In this document: positions 13,253-25,476 of the stretch, piece by piece
How the letters are laid out: every line of letters starts with the position of its first letter
Position numbering within the stretch: position 1 is the stretch's first letter
Assembly: GCA_026724425.1 (NCBI GenBank)
Contig: JAIUCV010000345.1
Span: forward strand, 124,001-188,000
From: Erythrophleum ivorense
Lineage: Eukaryota; Streptophyta; Magnoliopsida; Fabales; Fabaceae
Direction of reading: 5' to 3'
Length of the DNA stretch: 64,000 nucleotides
Position numbers and translations under genes: made by a program
The notes under the pieces: generated by a model
Databases searched by the model: none
The model's input: the letters and a program-made list of their open reading frames with translations, nothing else
Told to the model about the DNA's origin: nothing

Positions 13253-13545
13253 TTTATAATAAATTGTACAGATATTTTTTTTAATTTTTAAGATGTATAT
13301 AATTTTTTTAAAAAATAAAAAAATTATTTTATATTTTAGTTAAAGTTTAAATTTTTTTGTCAAAATATCTTCCACTAAACTTATATATATTAATTGAAAA
13401 TTAAAATAAAAGGTATTTTAATAATAAAATTTTAAAATTAAATTAAATTATAAAATAATTTTTTCTTTTAGAAAATATTTTTATATATTTTGAAAATAGA
13501 AATGAAATTTGTGTAATTTTAAAAAAAATTATATAATTTATTCTT
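13253..13545. mobile_element. MITE-like element, probable relative of 19142-19451
   Basis: The right end reads TTATATAATTTATTCT, the same as the right terminal repeat of the element at 19142-19451. The left end (TAATAAATTGTAC) is a diverged counterpart. The interior shows the same order of poly-T, a TTTTAGTTAAA block and a TTTTCTTTTAGAAA block. Borders are approximate. Confidence 0.35.
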
Positions 13546-16500
13546 ATTATAATTGATATGTTGCTATATATATATTAGGGTTAATTCAAATTCTTCCAAA
13601 AAGGTTTTATATTTGAATTTAAAAAAAAAAAAAGACCAGTTTTCTTTCGTCAGAAAGCGGTGAAGAAGCCATCATGAATTCATAGTTTTGTTTTGTCGCA
13701 ATAGTCCGTAGCCCAAGTCTTGTGTATTTCTTTAGATTAAAATTGTTTGGTAGCCACAAAGGAAACTACGTTAAAAAAAATTATAGTTGAAAGTTGAAAC
13801 TATTCTTGTGAAGTGTTGTAACTAAGCATATTCTCACAAGTTTGAATTTTGATTCTATCAATTTTTAAAAATTATAATTGTAAAAACAAATTCATAAATT
13901 ATTGATTTTTAACATGAATAGTTTTTCAATGATGACAATAAATTTGTTAATACATGCACAAGCGCCCAAGATAACCTTAACATTTTTTTTAATAAGAAAT
14001 ACATTATTAAAAGTGTATATCAAACAAATAATTTTTGAGAAAGAAATAGTTCAAAAAAGGCGATTTAAAAAAAAACAAAACAAAAAAAGAAAGAAAAGAG
14101 GAGAGAGTACTGGACAATAGTACAAGAAGTTTTTATATACATTTATTATATATATATATATATATATAATTGTTAACTGAATTAATTAATTAAAAGAAGA
14201 CATGTACAAATGATCCTTCCATACCTCTTTCCTAGTTCTTTTTCCATTATCTCTTTTATGAAATTTAGATGACTTTGATTTATTTTTTTTTTTTTAAGTT
14301 TAAACATCATTTATTTTGTAGTGAGAAAATTATTTTTATTTTGTGTTCTACTCTCCTTAAAAATTTTTTTGGACAATAAAAAATACTAAATCTAAATTAT
14401 CTAAATTAATTTAAACCATTCAAATTTTATGTAAAAAAAATAGCACGAGAAAGAATCTGGTATGATACCTGTAAGATAACATGTCAGGAAGTATTATTAT
14501 TATATGTCAATTGGGGCTATATAATATTTCTTTTGGTATAAGATGATCTAAATTTAAGATTAATTGTTATTCTTCTAGATTCCTCATTATTAGACCACCA
14601 TCTAGTGGTTATAGCTATACTCCCAATTGATTTACAATATAATAACTTTGTTAAAAAAACATTAAAAAAAAAAAAGGATTTGCGCCTCATTTGACTCTCT
14701 AGAAAAATGTCGGGGTTAATTTCTACTTCCTCCATATTACTTTTTCTTTTTTCACTTTCTAATACTTTCTCCTCCTAGCTAGTGACTTGTCCATGTAATC
14801 TTCATGTACTTGATAAGCTGTTATGGTTTAAAGTTTAACCCTTTAGACATTCCATATTTACTTACCAACCTTTTAAATTATTTTTCTTGACATCGTACGA
14901 AGCTTAGTTATTAAGTAAATGTTAAATTACTCTTTTTATCACTATACTTTTACTAAAGTTTTTATTTTGTTTTTATAGTTTAAAATTTTATAACTAAATC
15001 CTCATAATTTCAAAATCTTTTAAGCTGGTCCAGGCCACTAAACTTCTATTAAATTTTATCAGTATTGCCAATTATGTGTTATTTTAATACTCTAAATATA
15101 TATAATTCAAAGTAATTTGCCTAAATCATTTGAAAAAGATTGCATCATATGTCATATATCTAAGTTAATTTAATTTCATTATATATTGTCATTTCTTTTA
15201 TTTTCAAAAATCATGCATGTTTAAAGTATTAAAATAATACATGATTAGTCACATTAAAAGATATAAGAAAACACTAACAAAAGTTTAACAATAATGATTA
15301 AATTAATATGTTTTAAACTATAAGGATTCAACTATAAATTTTTAAATCATAAAAATTAAATTAAAAATTAAATTAAAAATTGTTAAAATTGACGGGATAA
15401 CTTAATTTGTATTAAAATCTATATAATTCATTAATATTTTTGCACGCTTGTCACTGCAACTCTCCAAATCAATTATTGGATAACAAAAGAAGAGTATTGT
15501 CTTAAAAAATTAGAGTAATATATTGGCACTCTTATCCTAAATGGATGATTGCTCTATAAGAAAAAGGAATAAAGGAAAGAGATAGCTTTGTTTATTTTTT
15601 TTTTAGAGGGAGAAGAATAGTTTAAACCAGGAAACTTCTAAGGAAAGATAGCAATGAACATTAACATAATCTGAATAATCAAAAGCCTTATCATTTAAGC
15701 ATATTTTGTTGTCGAAATAAAATGGATTATCAATTATCATATTACACAAAGATTGGTCATGTATTAGCTGGAGTTTAATAGCAATAAATTTCTTCTTTTA
15801 AATTAAATTTAAATACAATTCTTTAAATTTTTATTATCAAAAATTTCAGTAAAATTATAACATATGTAATTTTTTTAAAAAACAAATCCAATCATTTGAT
15901 ATAAGTTATAAAAATCATACACTTTTGATCTTATTATTAAAAATAATTCACTTATCGTATTTTAATTAAAAAAATCTAATAACGAAAATATAAAGAATTA
16001 CATCTAATTTTTTTTAAAAAAGACAAATTTTAATAATTTATAAAAATCATAAGTTTAATTCTTCAATTATTTTGTATTCTTTTGGTTAAATTAGTATTTT
16101 AGACATTTTAAGTTTATTCATTATTTTATTTCAAATCTTTAAATTTATTGCCTATCAACTGTATTCTTTAATTTTTAATTCAGATTATATATATATTAAT
16201 TATAAATTGTTAGTTTTATTAATAAACATGTCTAATAGGTTCACTTATATGGCATTTTATTATGGTCAACAGAACTAGAGATTTGAAATAAAAATTAAAA
16301 AATCAATTTAATACAAAATAAATTTCAGAAATTAAATCGAAACAATCAATATTAACAAAAAAATTAATCTAACTTTTTTTGTTTTGGAGAGAAAATAAGT
16401 AGTTAGTATAGTAAAAAGGAGCATATTATTAAAGCTTATTATAATATATACGGAGGCACATGTAGAAACGAAAAATTAACTTTCATAATTTCAAATTAAA

Positions 16501-17217
16501 AATATTTATATTAAATTATTTTAAATGACTCAAAAATAAAAATTTAAATTGTATAAGAAAATAATTGCCAAATTTAATATTTTTAATATAAATATGTTTA
16601 ATTTATGATGTAAACTGTAATTTTGCCTAAGAGAAAGGCCATAAACCTTGGTACGCACTAGGTGAGTCTATGATTGATATAGGATTAGACTAGGCAGAAT
16701 GTAGACTTATAAATATTAACAAACTACTCACGATGGACCCACCAAAACCTCATCAAGCATGCCATAGGCATCAAAATTCTATGAAAAATTTGGTATTGTG
16801 GGGCCATTTTCTCCTCTTTTATGATAGCCTATACAAGGGACTTGTCTTGAAGCACCATTTTTCCTAGGGTGAATATTAATTTTTGTAGACTTAGTAGCCT
16901 CCCTATACATCAAAGTCTAAATTCCCTTCAATTTGCTAACCTACCCAAAATACAAGATCATCACTATATATGATTTCACACTTGACTACAACCCCTCAAT
17001 GATTATGCTTCTTATTCTTATCATGCCTTTGAAGAAATCCCATAACTATTTTCTCAAAGAAATTTAAAATTATTATATTGTTGAATTAGATAGAGACATT
17101 ACTTTTCCAAACCATTTTGTCTTTAATAACTCACTTATAATTAAAACCTTTTTTTTAGACTTCATAAATTTCTTATTCTTATATATGCTTTTGACACAAT
17201 GCCCTGTGTTAATTAAT

Positions 17218-17526
17218 TTAGAGGAAATTATTCATGCTGTTTTTAAGTTTTACTAAAATTATATAAGTCTTCTTTAAAATAAAAAAATTATCCTTTAGTT
17301 TAATTTTATTTTATTTACTAATATATCTTCAATTAACCTAATTAAATATATATTTGTTAACTAAACAATTTTAAATAGAGGATATTTTAGTTAAAAATTT
17401 AAAATTAGACTAAAATATAAGGTAATTTTTTTGTTTTAGAGGAAGTTTATATATGTTGTAAAATTAACAAAAAAGTTTATGTAATTGTAATAAAATTTAG
17501 AAAAAAGATATATAATTTACTCTTTA
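17218..17526. mobile_element. MITE-like element, relative of 19142-19451
   Basis: The left end TTTAGAGGAAATTATT and the reverse complement of the right end, TAAAGAGTAAATTATA, agree at most positions. The inside has the same block order as the 19.1-kb copy, including TTTTAGTTAAAAATTTAAA and TTTTGTTTTAGAGGAAG. The duplication at the borders is ambiguous because both flanks are AATTT-like. Confidence 0.5.
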
Positions 17527-17860
17527 ATTTATATATGGGTGGTTTTACTAGATGATACTAATATGTACTTTTAATTAGGTAATTTTATGTTCACTCTCTT
17601 AAAAATTTGATTTTCTCATTATACATTTTGATTTTTTTTCCCTCTTATTTATAATGTATAATTTGACCAATAATTAGTAAGAGGAAATTCAATCTTTTAA
17701 TTAATAAAGCTCTTCATTAATTCACCCTATTATATTATACATCCGTTATTCAAACTTGGTTGATTTTTTTAATTATTCTCACTATTTTGGAATTAATTAT
17801 ATATTCAATTTTAATTTGCTCAACTTGCTTTTTTTTTTCTTGTTACTGCGTAAGTGCGAC

Positions 17861-17881
17861 AAAAAAAAAAAAAAAAAAAAA
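17861..17881. repeat. poly(A) run, 21 bases
   Basis: A pure A tract followed by AGTTGATT. No retroposed gene was recognised upstream of it. Confidence 0.9.
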
Positions 17882-19141
17882 GAAGTTGATTAGATTCAAT
17901 GCTATCCCTGCTTTTAGCAATAAAGAAACACCAGTCAAATCGCTCTTTTAAAATCTATATATTTTTTATTTTAGAAATCTTTTCTGAAAAAGAAAATTAT
18001 TTCAGAAATCTTTCATGAATACCGTACGTCCCTGTAAAGTTCCTCAGCACTCTTGATATAATATGGTTCAGAACAAGCTAAGAAAAGTTTAACACGCCTA
18101 TGGCCAACGTGGATTTTTTTTTTTTAAATGCATAGTTGATATAATTTAAAATCTCGTACAAAATTCTCAAATTCATAAACCCTGAATCACACAAGTGACT
18201 TATATTTAGGTGTGATCATGGAATATTGTGACCTACCCACCTTGGCTCTTTTTAGTTCCATTAGATCGGCTTGGACTGGGAGAGGAATAGTTTGATTTTA
18301 TTAATTATTTTAAAAAAAAAGTGTTATAGAAATTTTCAGGAAAATAAAATATAATTTTATAAGAATTTATATAAATTTTTTGAAATATGATTTATAATTT
18401 TTGACCAAAAAAAAAAATAGTGACTCAACCTACCTAAAAAACTAATCTAACTTGACCTTGGTCTGACTACTGAGTTTAGGGGAAAAAAAAAGTTTAGTGC
18501 AAAATTATACTATGTATCAAGTTGGTACAATATTCCACTGACATGTCACAGTTTTTTTTTTTGTAGTTAATTATGTATTATAGTTTGATATATCCACATT
18601 AAACCTGATTAATAATAATTTTATATTAAAACTCTTGTCTTTAAACTGTGATCCAAACGTAAATGAATTAAGTAAGTGAAGCATTTTTTGGCGTGGTATC
18701 ATAAATAAGACACTGACCCATTGCACTAAATAAGGAAGAAAGGGTGGTAATCACTGATAAATTACGTAGACTAGAAAGGACATTTATATTACTTTTCGGA
18801 TAATTTATTTTAGGAAAACGAAAATAGAATTTTGTTTAAAAAAAAAGAAGACTGCTTTGAATCTTTGACAGATATTTTTAATAGGCTAATTGCATTTTCC
18901 ACCAACTAATTCAATGCAACCAAATGAAAGTGACGAGTACCTTTTGACAATTGTGTATGGTTCCTTCTTCGGGTAGATGCCTTTTGATATAACAAATATA
19001 TTCGTTTTTAACATCTATCCAATTAATTAAGCCCTAAAATAAAATACCTTTTTATGCTTGAGAGAGAAAATTAAGTATAGTTAAAATGATCAAAACATAG
19101 AGCTTTTTTTTCCTCAATAGTTTAAAGATGGATATAAATTT

Positions 19142-19451
19142 TAGAGTAAATTATATAATTTTTTAAAATTTGTTGAAATTATATAAATCTCTTTTTATTT
19201 TAAAAATATACCTAGATCTCTATTAAAACAAAAAAAAAAAATATCTCACACTGTAATTAAATTTTAAATTTTTAACCGTAATACTATCCATTTAAATTTA
19301 ATTGGAGAGTATTTTAGTTAAAAAATTTAAATTAAATTAAAAAATAAAAGTCATTTTTTGTTTTAAAAAAGGCTTGTATATATTTTTTAAAATAGAAAAA
19401 AATTTATGTAATTTTAACAAAATTTATAAGATGTTTATATAATTTATTCTA
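19142..19451. mobile_element. MITE-like element with 17-bp terminal inverted repeats
   Basis: The left end TAGAGTAAATTATATAA (19142-19158) and the right end TTATATAATTTATTCTA (19435-19451) are inverted repeats with a single mismatch. The element is flanked by AATTT on both sides (19137-19141 and 19452-19456), a plausible 5-bp target duplication, although AT-rich flanks weaken this. It is 310 bp with no coding potential. At least three relatives lie within 10 kb (13253, 17218, 23185). No superfamily is assigned, because the duplication length does not match the usual TA, TNA or 8-9 bp classes. Confidence 0.65.
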
Positions 19452-20145
19452 AATTTTGTTTCATTCTTATATTTTCTAAGTGTTTGAGACCTCATCTTTA
19501 TATCATGAAATATTTTATAAGACCCACAATACATTATTAATATTCCATTTAGTTAGTACAGATATAAATTATTAAGTATGAACATTCATAAATTGCATTT
19601 TTTTTCAGCCTTAATTTGTATATGTGATCATAAATTGAGAGAATCCATTTATCCAATTCTTGTTTAGCAAAATTTTTGTAATTTTGATCCAAAAAAGTTG
19701 GATGTGCAGGAGTAGAACAATGGCTTATCCATTTGTATTATTTATTTATTGGCACTTCTTTTTCTTTTTAAGCGCTTAAAAAAATTTCTTCAAAATGTTG
19801 CAACTTCTAATAAGATAAAATTCTGAAAATCTTTATATTTACCTCACGTTACATTTATAATTATAATTTTAAATAACCAAACTCATTTAATTAAAAGAAT
19901 TTTTTTTCTTAACTATATTTTACTAACAAAGTCATTGGATTTTTTTTAAAGGGTTATTGAGTACGGTTACAAAAAAATTTTAAATTTAAATCCTGATAGT
20001 GCGTATATATATATATATATATCTTACAAAGAAATTAAGATTTTCCATCCTCCGGTGAGTAATCGATTTTTTTTTTCAAAAATACAAAATTTAGTGAAAT
20101 TACTTGATAAATCGTTAAAGGAGTATGAGTTTAGAACACGATGAC

Positions 20146-20205
<60 letters not shown>
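20146..20205. repeat. (AAT)20 microsatellite
   Basis: Sixty bases of uninterrupted AAT units. Read on the minus strand it gives a poly-tyrosine frame, which is an artefact and not a protein. Confidence 0.95.
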
Positions 20206-20724
20206 CCGTCCCAATCATTTTCAATTATTTGTACCCATGAAACGTTAACCTTCAATGTCAAATGAAATATCTATCATTTCAAATTGAATCCTTTAAATTT
20301 AAAATTTTTAAAAATTTTATGGTACGGATTTAGTTTTAATATTTTAGAAAATACATAATTTTAATCCTGACTCGAACTCAATGTAGGAAGAATTTCTGAT
20401 AGTAATAGACTTTGAGTGATGATACTATTCATGAAATTTTATGTATTTTATTTACGATGCAATAATTATATGATATAAGATAATATTTTATTAAATATTT
20501 CATGTTCAATTATTTAAAATATTCATTTGTTTAACATTCTTAATATCAGAAGGCGCTTGATTTTGTCTACTTACAAACATCTTCTTTAAACCTGTGGTAT
20601 AATTTAAAAAAAAATATTTAATTTTGTGCAATATTTATTGTATTTTTATAATTATTTTTTATTATTTTCTTAAAAATAATTATTTTTATTTTTCATTCTA
20701 TATTTTAATTTTTGGACCCCGTCT

Positions 20725-20975
20725 AGCTGAGTGTCTTCCCTACACTCTTGGCTTAAACGCGTATATTATTGACCCTTGAAATCCAACACAAAGCAGCGTT
20801 GAGGGGCGTGAAAGGCGTATCGAATGGGGTTCAGCGAAATGGTACGTATAATTGCATTGTGTTATGTTAGCTTGAGCGTTTAGCATAACTGCGGCTGAGA
20901 CTCCATTTAGATGGCATATTTCACCAACCTCCAGAATTTTTGTTTTTAAGGTTCCATTATTCCCAAACACGTGCG
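20725..20975. other. GC-richer island of unknown origin
   Basis: Within DNA of extreme AT content, this 250-bp stretch has near-average base composition. A minus-strand frame (20740-21006, 88 codons) is open over it, with segments such as GEICHLNGVSAAVMLNAQAN, but I recognise no family. It could be a captured fragment, an organelle-derived insert or an old exon. Confidence 0.3.
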
Positions 20976-23184
20976 AGAAAGTACATTTTTTAATTAAAAA
21001 AATCATGTAAAGTGTATAATAACTAAAGACTCATTTGTATTAAATTAAATGTATTTTTTATTTTAAAAAATCATATTTAATTTTTTAATTTATTTTTATC
21101 AATAAAATTAATTTTTTTTAAATACTTTGTATTCCTTTTAAAAATGAAATTATTAAATTGTCATCACTTTTTTATCTTAAAAATAAAATTACTGTTTTAT
21201 ATTAGAATTTAACTACATTTATTATCATATTAAGAATAAATTAAAATATTATATTTTTGTAAAAAATTAACTCTTTTAATAAAAAAATAAATTCAAAAGA
21301 AATTTTTGCAATATATATTAAAATTTTAAATGAAAATATAAAATTTGAAATAAGGAAAGTGTGGGATATATTTTTACCAAACCTCTTGAAGATTTGCATA
21401 GTTTACTCTAATACTTATAACCAGTTAATAACAAACAATATTAACTAAATAGGATAATAAAATTTTCACCATAAAAAACATATTTTAGATACTTAAAATT
21501 GGACAAAATAATGATTTTTTAAGAAAATCTTAATCATATTTAACATTCATTGCTTTTGGAAAATAAAAATAAGAATTAATTTTATTCTTATGATACTATA
21601 AAATTTTGTAAAATATCTTATACAAAATGGCATGGCATGGCAATAAGTATAATAGATTAAGCAAATTATATTTTTTAGTGTTTTGTGTAAGCCTTAATAG
21701 TATTTTAAAATTTGAATAATTCCTATATAAAATAGTACTTTAATTATATTAATTAATTATTAATGAGTAAGATACTTCCAATTTATTTATTTAGACTTTA
21801 TGTTATGCTACATTAATTACATTCTAGATAGGAAATTCCGTTAAGGGAAAGAATTGGTATTAATAGCTAACGCTACAAATACAAATTAAATCATACGAGA
21901 GCTGTCAGCAAGTTTTGAGAATGCAGATATCACTTGAGTTCCAATTAGGTCGTTGAAGTAGATGAAGATTTAAATAAAAATTTATAAGCAAGTTCAGTCA
22001 TATTAAAAAACAATTATAGATTATAAATGTTTCTAGAGACTTATGTGTCTAGTATTTTTAGAGAATTTCTTGTATATAATTAATATATCATATTATTAAT
22101 ACACTAATTAATAAAATAGAATCAAATTGTATAATATATTTCACATAAAACAATAATGTTATACTAGTAATAAGACGTGAATCTCATATAACATTCTATT
22201 TATATAATAATAGAGTAGTGAGTAATTAAATATAAGACTTAGTTATATAACTTAAAATTATTTTATTAGTAAGCAAATTTTATTTTATTTTATTTTGATT
22301 TTTTTATTGAAAATAACATAAGTAATATCATATTCTAAGAGTATCTAAGAATTTATCATATTTTTATAAGCCTAAAATAATTTAATTTATTTTGTTAAGA
22401 CTCATATAATTTTAAAAAACTAGACATCATTTAGTTAACATCATTAGTTACGAAAAGAAAATGCATTACCAAAAACCAAAAGAAAAAATCATAAGTCATA
22501 AAAAATGATTCACTCATCTTTAAAAAATAGCCACCTTATCCATTAATGCTTGCTAACAATCTCTAAGGGCTCGTCTGGTATCATGAGCGAAGAGGAGAGA
22601 GAGAAGAAAAAATGTGTCAAATTTTTATTTTATTTTTGTAAGTATTATTTAATTATTATTTAATGCTATCTATGAATTATTGCTTAGTTATTAAAAATAA
22701 AGATATTAAAGTTATTTTTTAATACAAACTCATATTATTTTTATTTTTATTTTTATCCTTAACATTTAAAGTACTAAATGAGTATTTTTTTTAAACTTAT
22801 AAAAAAAATACTTGTACTTTATTTTCATTAAGTCGCACAACACATAACTAAGTTTTCTTATCTTTATTTTCTTCTTACTCCAATAATAACATATTTAAAA
22901 TCAATCATTTATTATTTCAGGTTATGTTTTTGAGTTGTGACTTGGGAGATGAGAGCTGCAAAATGACATAAAAGAGAATGAGAAGAGTGTTACAATTATA
23001 TTATTTGAGTATTTAATAATAAAAAAATTCCTCTAAACGTTATTCAAAAATTATAATAAAAAATGTGTCATAGTTATAAATTTTGAATATTTACTTTTAT
23101 GATTTTTATAATATATTAATACGTAGCATGGAAAATAACAATAAAAGGCAAATCATTCCAATATAAATTGTTAATATTTATTTT

Positions 23185-23511
23185 CAAGATAAATTATACT
23201 AAAATTTTTAAAGATTTGACTAAAGTTAAATTATTTTTTATTTTAAAAACTACACTATAATTTTATTCTTAATATAATATTAAAAGTAATTAAATTCATG
23301 TTAAGTTCTAATATGAGACTATAATTTTATTTTTAATATAATAGTAAAAAAAATAAACAATTTTAGTTTTAGAAGAAACATATATTATATGAAAAGTTAA
23401 TATTATTAATAAAAAATAAATTAAAAGAAAACTTAATGTAATTTTTAAAATAAGAGAGATATAAGTGTAATTTAACTAAATGTCAAGAAATATTAATATA
23501 ATTTACTTTAA
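23185..23511. mobile_element. MITE-like element, diverged relative of 19142-19451
   Basis: The ends TCAAGATAAATTATAC and, in reverse complement, CTTAAAGTAAATTATAT resemble the terminal repeats of the 19.1-kb element. The inside is AT-rich and non-coding. Borders are approximate. Confidence 0.4.
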
Positions 23512-23939
23512 GTATTATAATTTTTTCTGTTTAAATTTATCCAACAAGAAACAATAATTTAAATTGCTAAGATATGGATAGATTTTGAATATTAAAATAT
23601 GGTCTAGAGGGGAGGTGTTCCTAATTTGTTACTTTTATTTGCTAAACACTAATAGACATCTGCTTAGTAATATAATAATAAGAAAAAGATCATAATATAT
23701 TAGCTAAAGTTAAAAATATATATGTACATTAAAATATTTTAAAATTTAAAATTATTTAAAAATATTTTAGAATGAAAAATTTAAATTATATGAACAAATT
23801 ATAGTTTAAGACAGTTAAAATTTTATGAAATATAATTTTTTAAAATAATTTTAAAATTTAAAAAAATTTAATATAAATATTTTTAATTTAGATCATAAAT
23901 TATATATTAAATAATAATTTATTAAATTTTAGTAAAGTG

Positions 23940-24190
23940 ACCTCCTTGTCCTGTATGATTTCAGTTACTCCGTTTTGTCTTCCAAAGTCACAAAGAGCCA
24001 CACCTAAAAATACTATAATAATAATAATAATAAAATAAAGAACAAACACACACAACCTAACCAAACTGAGCTGTCAAGCCTTCACACATTACGACGCACT
24101 GCACACTCTTCTCATTTCTAGTTTGCCTTTTTCTCAACAGTGCAATCCCCACTTCACACTCCGTAGTCCAAAGCCACAACAAATTCAGTT
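23940..24190 (+). promoter_or_regulatory. GC-richer block 1.3 kb upstream of the PB1 gene, possible distal control region or non-coding exon
   Basis: The block has many CACA and CCAAA motifs, a seven-unit ATA repeat at about 24013-24033, and almost no poly-A or poly-T, unlike its flanks. No open frame of note. Its position before the only gene suggests an upstream regulatory region, a leader exon or a remnant. This is inference from composition alone. Confidence 0.2.
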
Positions 24191-25362
24191 AATAATATAA
24201 GCTATTTAGATTAAATTTTAAGCATTTATTAATAATTTTTTTAATAAAATCTAAAATTTTTTAAAAGAATTAATAGTAAATTGTAAAAAATATTTGCATA
24301 TTCTTTAGTAAAAAATTTAATAATAAATACTTCAAATATTATAATGAAAAGCTTAACTTTTTAAAAGATTAATTTTTTATTTTAAACTATTTATTTTTGC
24401 ATAAAAATAATATTTTTACAGAAAATAATATATATATGAATAAAAATAAAAATTAAGAAAAAATTATCAAATTTTTTATATATTTATTTTTATATTTTTG
24501 AATTAAAATATGACAGATATATACTTATTTAATGATAACATAACAAATATATATATTTTTATATTTAAGTAATAATTTTTATAACTTTATATTTTATGAT
24601 TATATTTTTAAATTTTTTTATACATATAATAATTTTATTAAAAATTATAGTAACAAAAATATAAAAAATTACATCCAAATTTAATTCATAATAAAAACAC
24701 TCAATTTTGAAAGTAAAACTTGTTGTAATAATACCCTAAATTCTATCCTAGTATTATTTTAAGGATTAGACTTAATTACAAATTTTTATATCTTTGTTAT
24801 TAAATTTTTTAATAAAAATATAATAAGCATATATTTGTTAATTAAAATATAATAAATATATAATTTAATTAAAAATTATTTATAAAAATATACCCTTATC
24901 AAATTATTATTACAAAATTATATATTTATTATATTTAATTAAAAAATTTAATAATAAAAATATAAATTTTTTTATATGTATCATGTCATTTATATATTAT
25001 TTAATAAAATCAAATCAAATCATATAAATCTACACAATATTTTATTTATGTAATAATATTATAATAAATAATGAAATGTGAACTTCACACATTGTTGAAT
25101 AATGAAATATAAAATTCAATTATATGACTTGGTTTTATATTATTGGATAATGAATAAATAATAATATGGTACAATATTTACAATTCAGAGTTTTTTTATT
25201 AAAAAATATATAATTATTTATTTTAATAATAAAATATTTAGACAAAATAATAATATCTAAAAAAATGAAAAAGAATAAAGGGGTTTTGTTTAAAATATCA
25301 AAAGGCAATAATGAAGAAAATTAAATGAAAAACAGCTGGAGACGAACCAGGTGTGGAGTAAC

Positions 25363-25368
25363 TATAAG
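25363..25368 (+). promoter_or_regulatory. candidate TATA element of the PB1 gene
   Basis: TATAAG lies about 30 bp before the start of a pyrimidine-rich tract that is a common plant transcription-start context, and about 110 bp before the chosen start codon. If used, the ATG at 25325 would lie upstream of the transcript and would not act as an upstream open frame. Confidence 0.35.
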
Positions 25369-25383
25369 AACATCCAACTTCGG

Positions 25384-25435
25384 TTTCCTTTCTCCTCCCT
25401 CTTTCTTCTCTCTCTTTCTCTCCCTCTCTCCTCTA
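25384..25435 (+). promoter_or_regulatory. CT-rich leader tract
   Basis: A run almost entirely of C and T (TTTCCTTTCTCCTCCC and on) sits just before the coding sequence. Such tracts are typical of plant 5' leaders and core promoters. Confidence 0.55.
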
Positions 25436-25476
25436 AAGGGGGCGGCATCACCAAGGCAAAACCTCCACCACCACCC

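Larger units (their letters stand above)
11000..25300. other. AT-rich intergenic stretch, no gene seen
   Basis: No open frame here has coding character; the longer ones are low-complexity translations of AT tracts. The stretch contains the MITE-like elements, microsatellites and the small GC-rich islands listed separately. At 12940-13250 and 16620-17060 the base composition is closer to average, which suggests old low-copy or transposon remnants, but no motif could be read there. Confidence 0.7.

Noticed and set aside
20024..20224. Minus frame with a long poly-tyrosine run
   Set aside because: It is only the translation of the AAT microsatellite.
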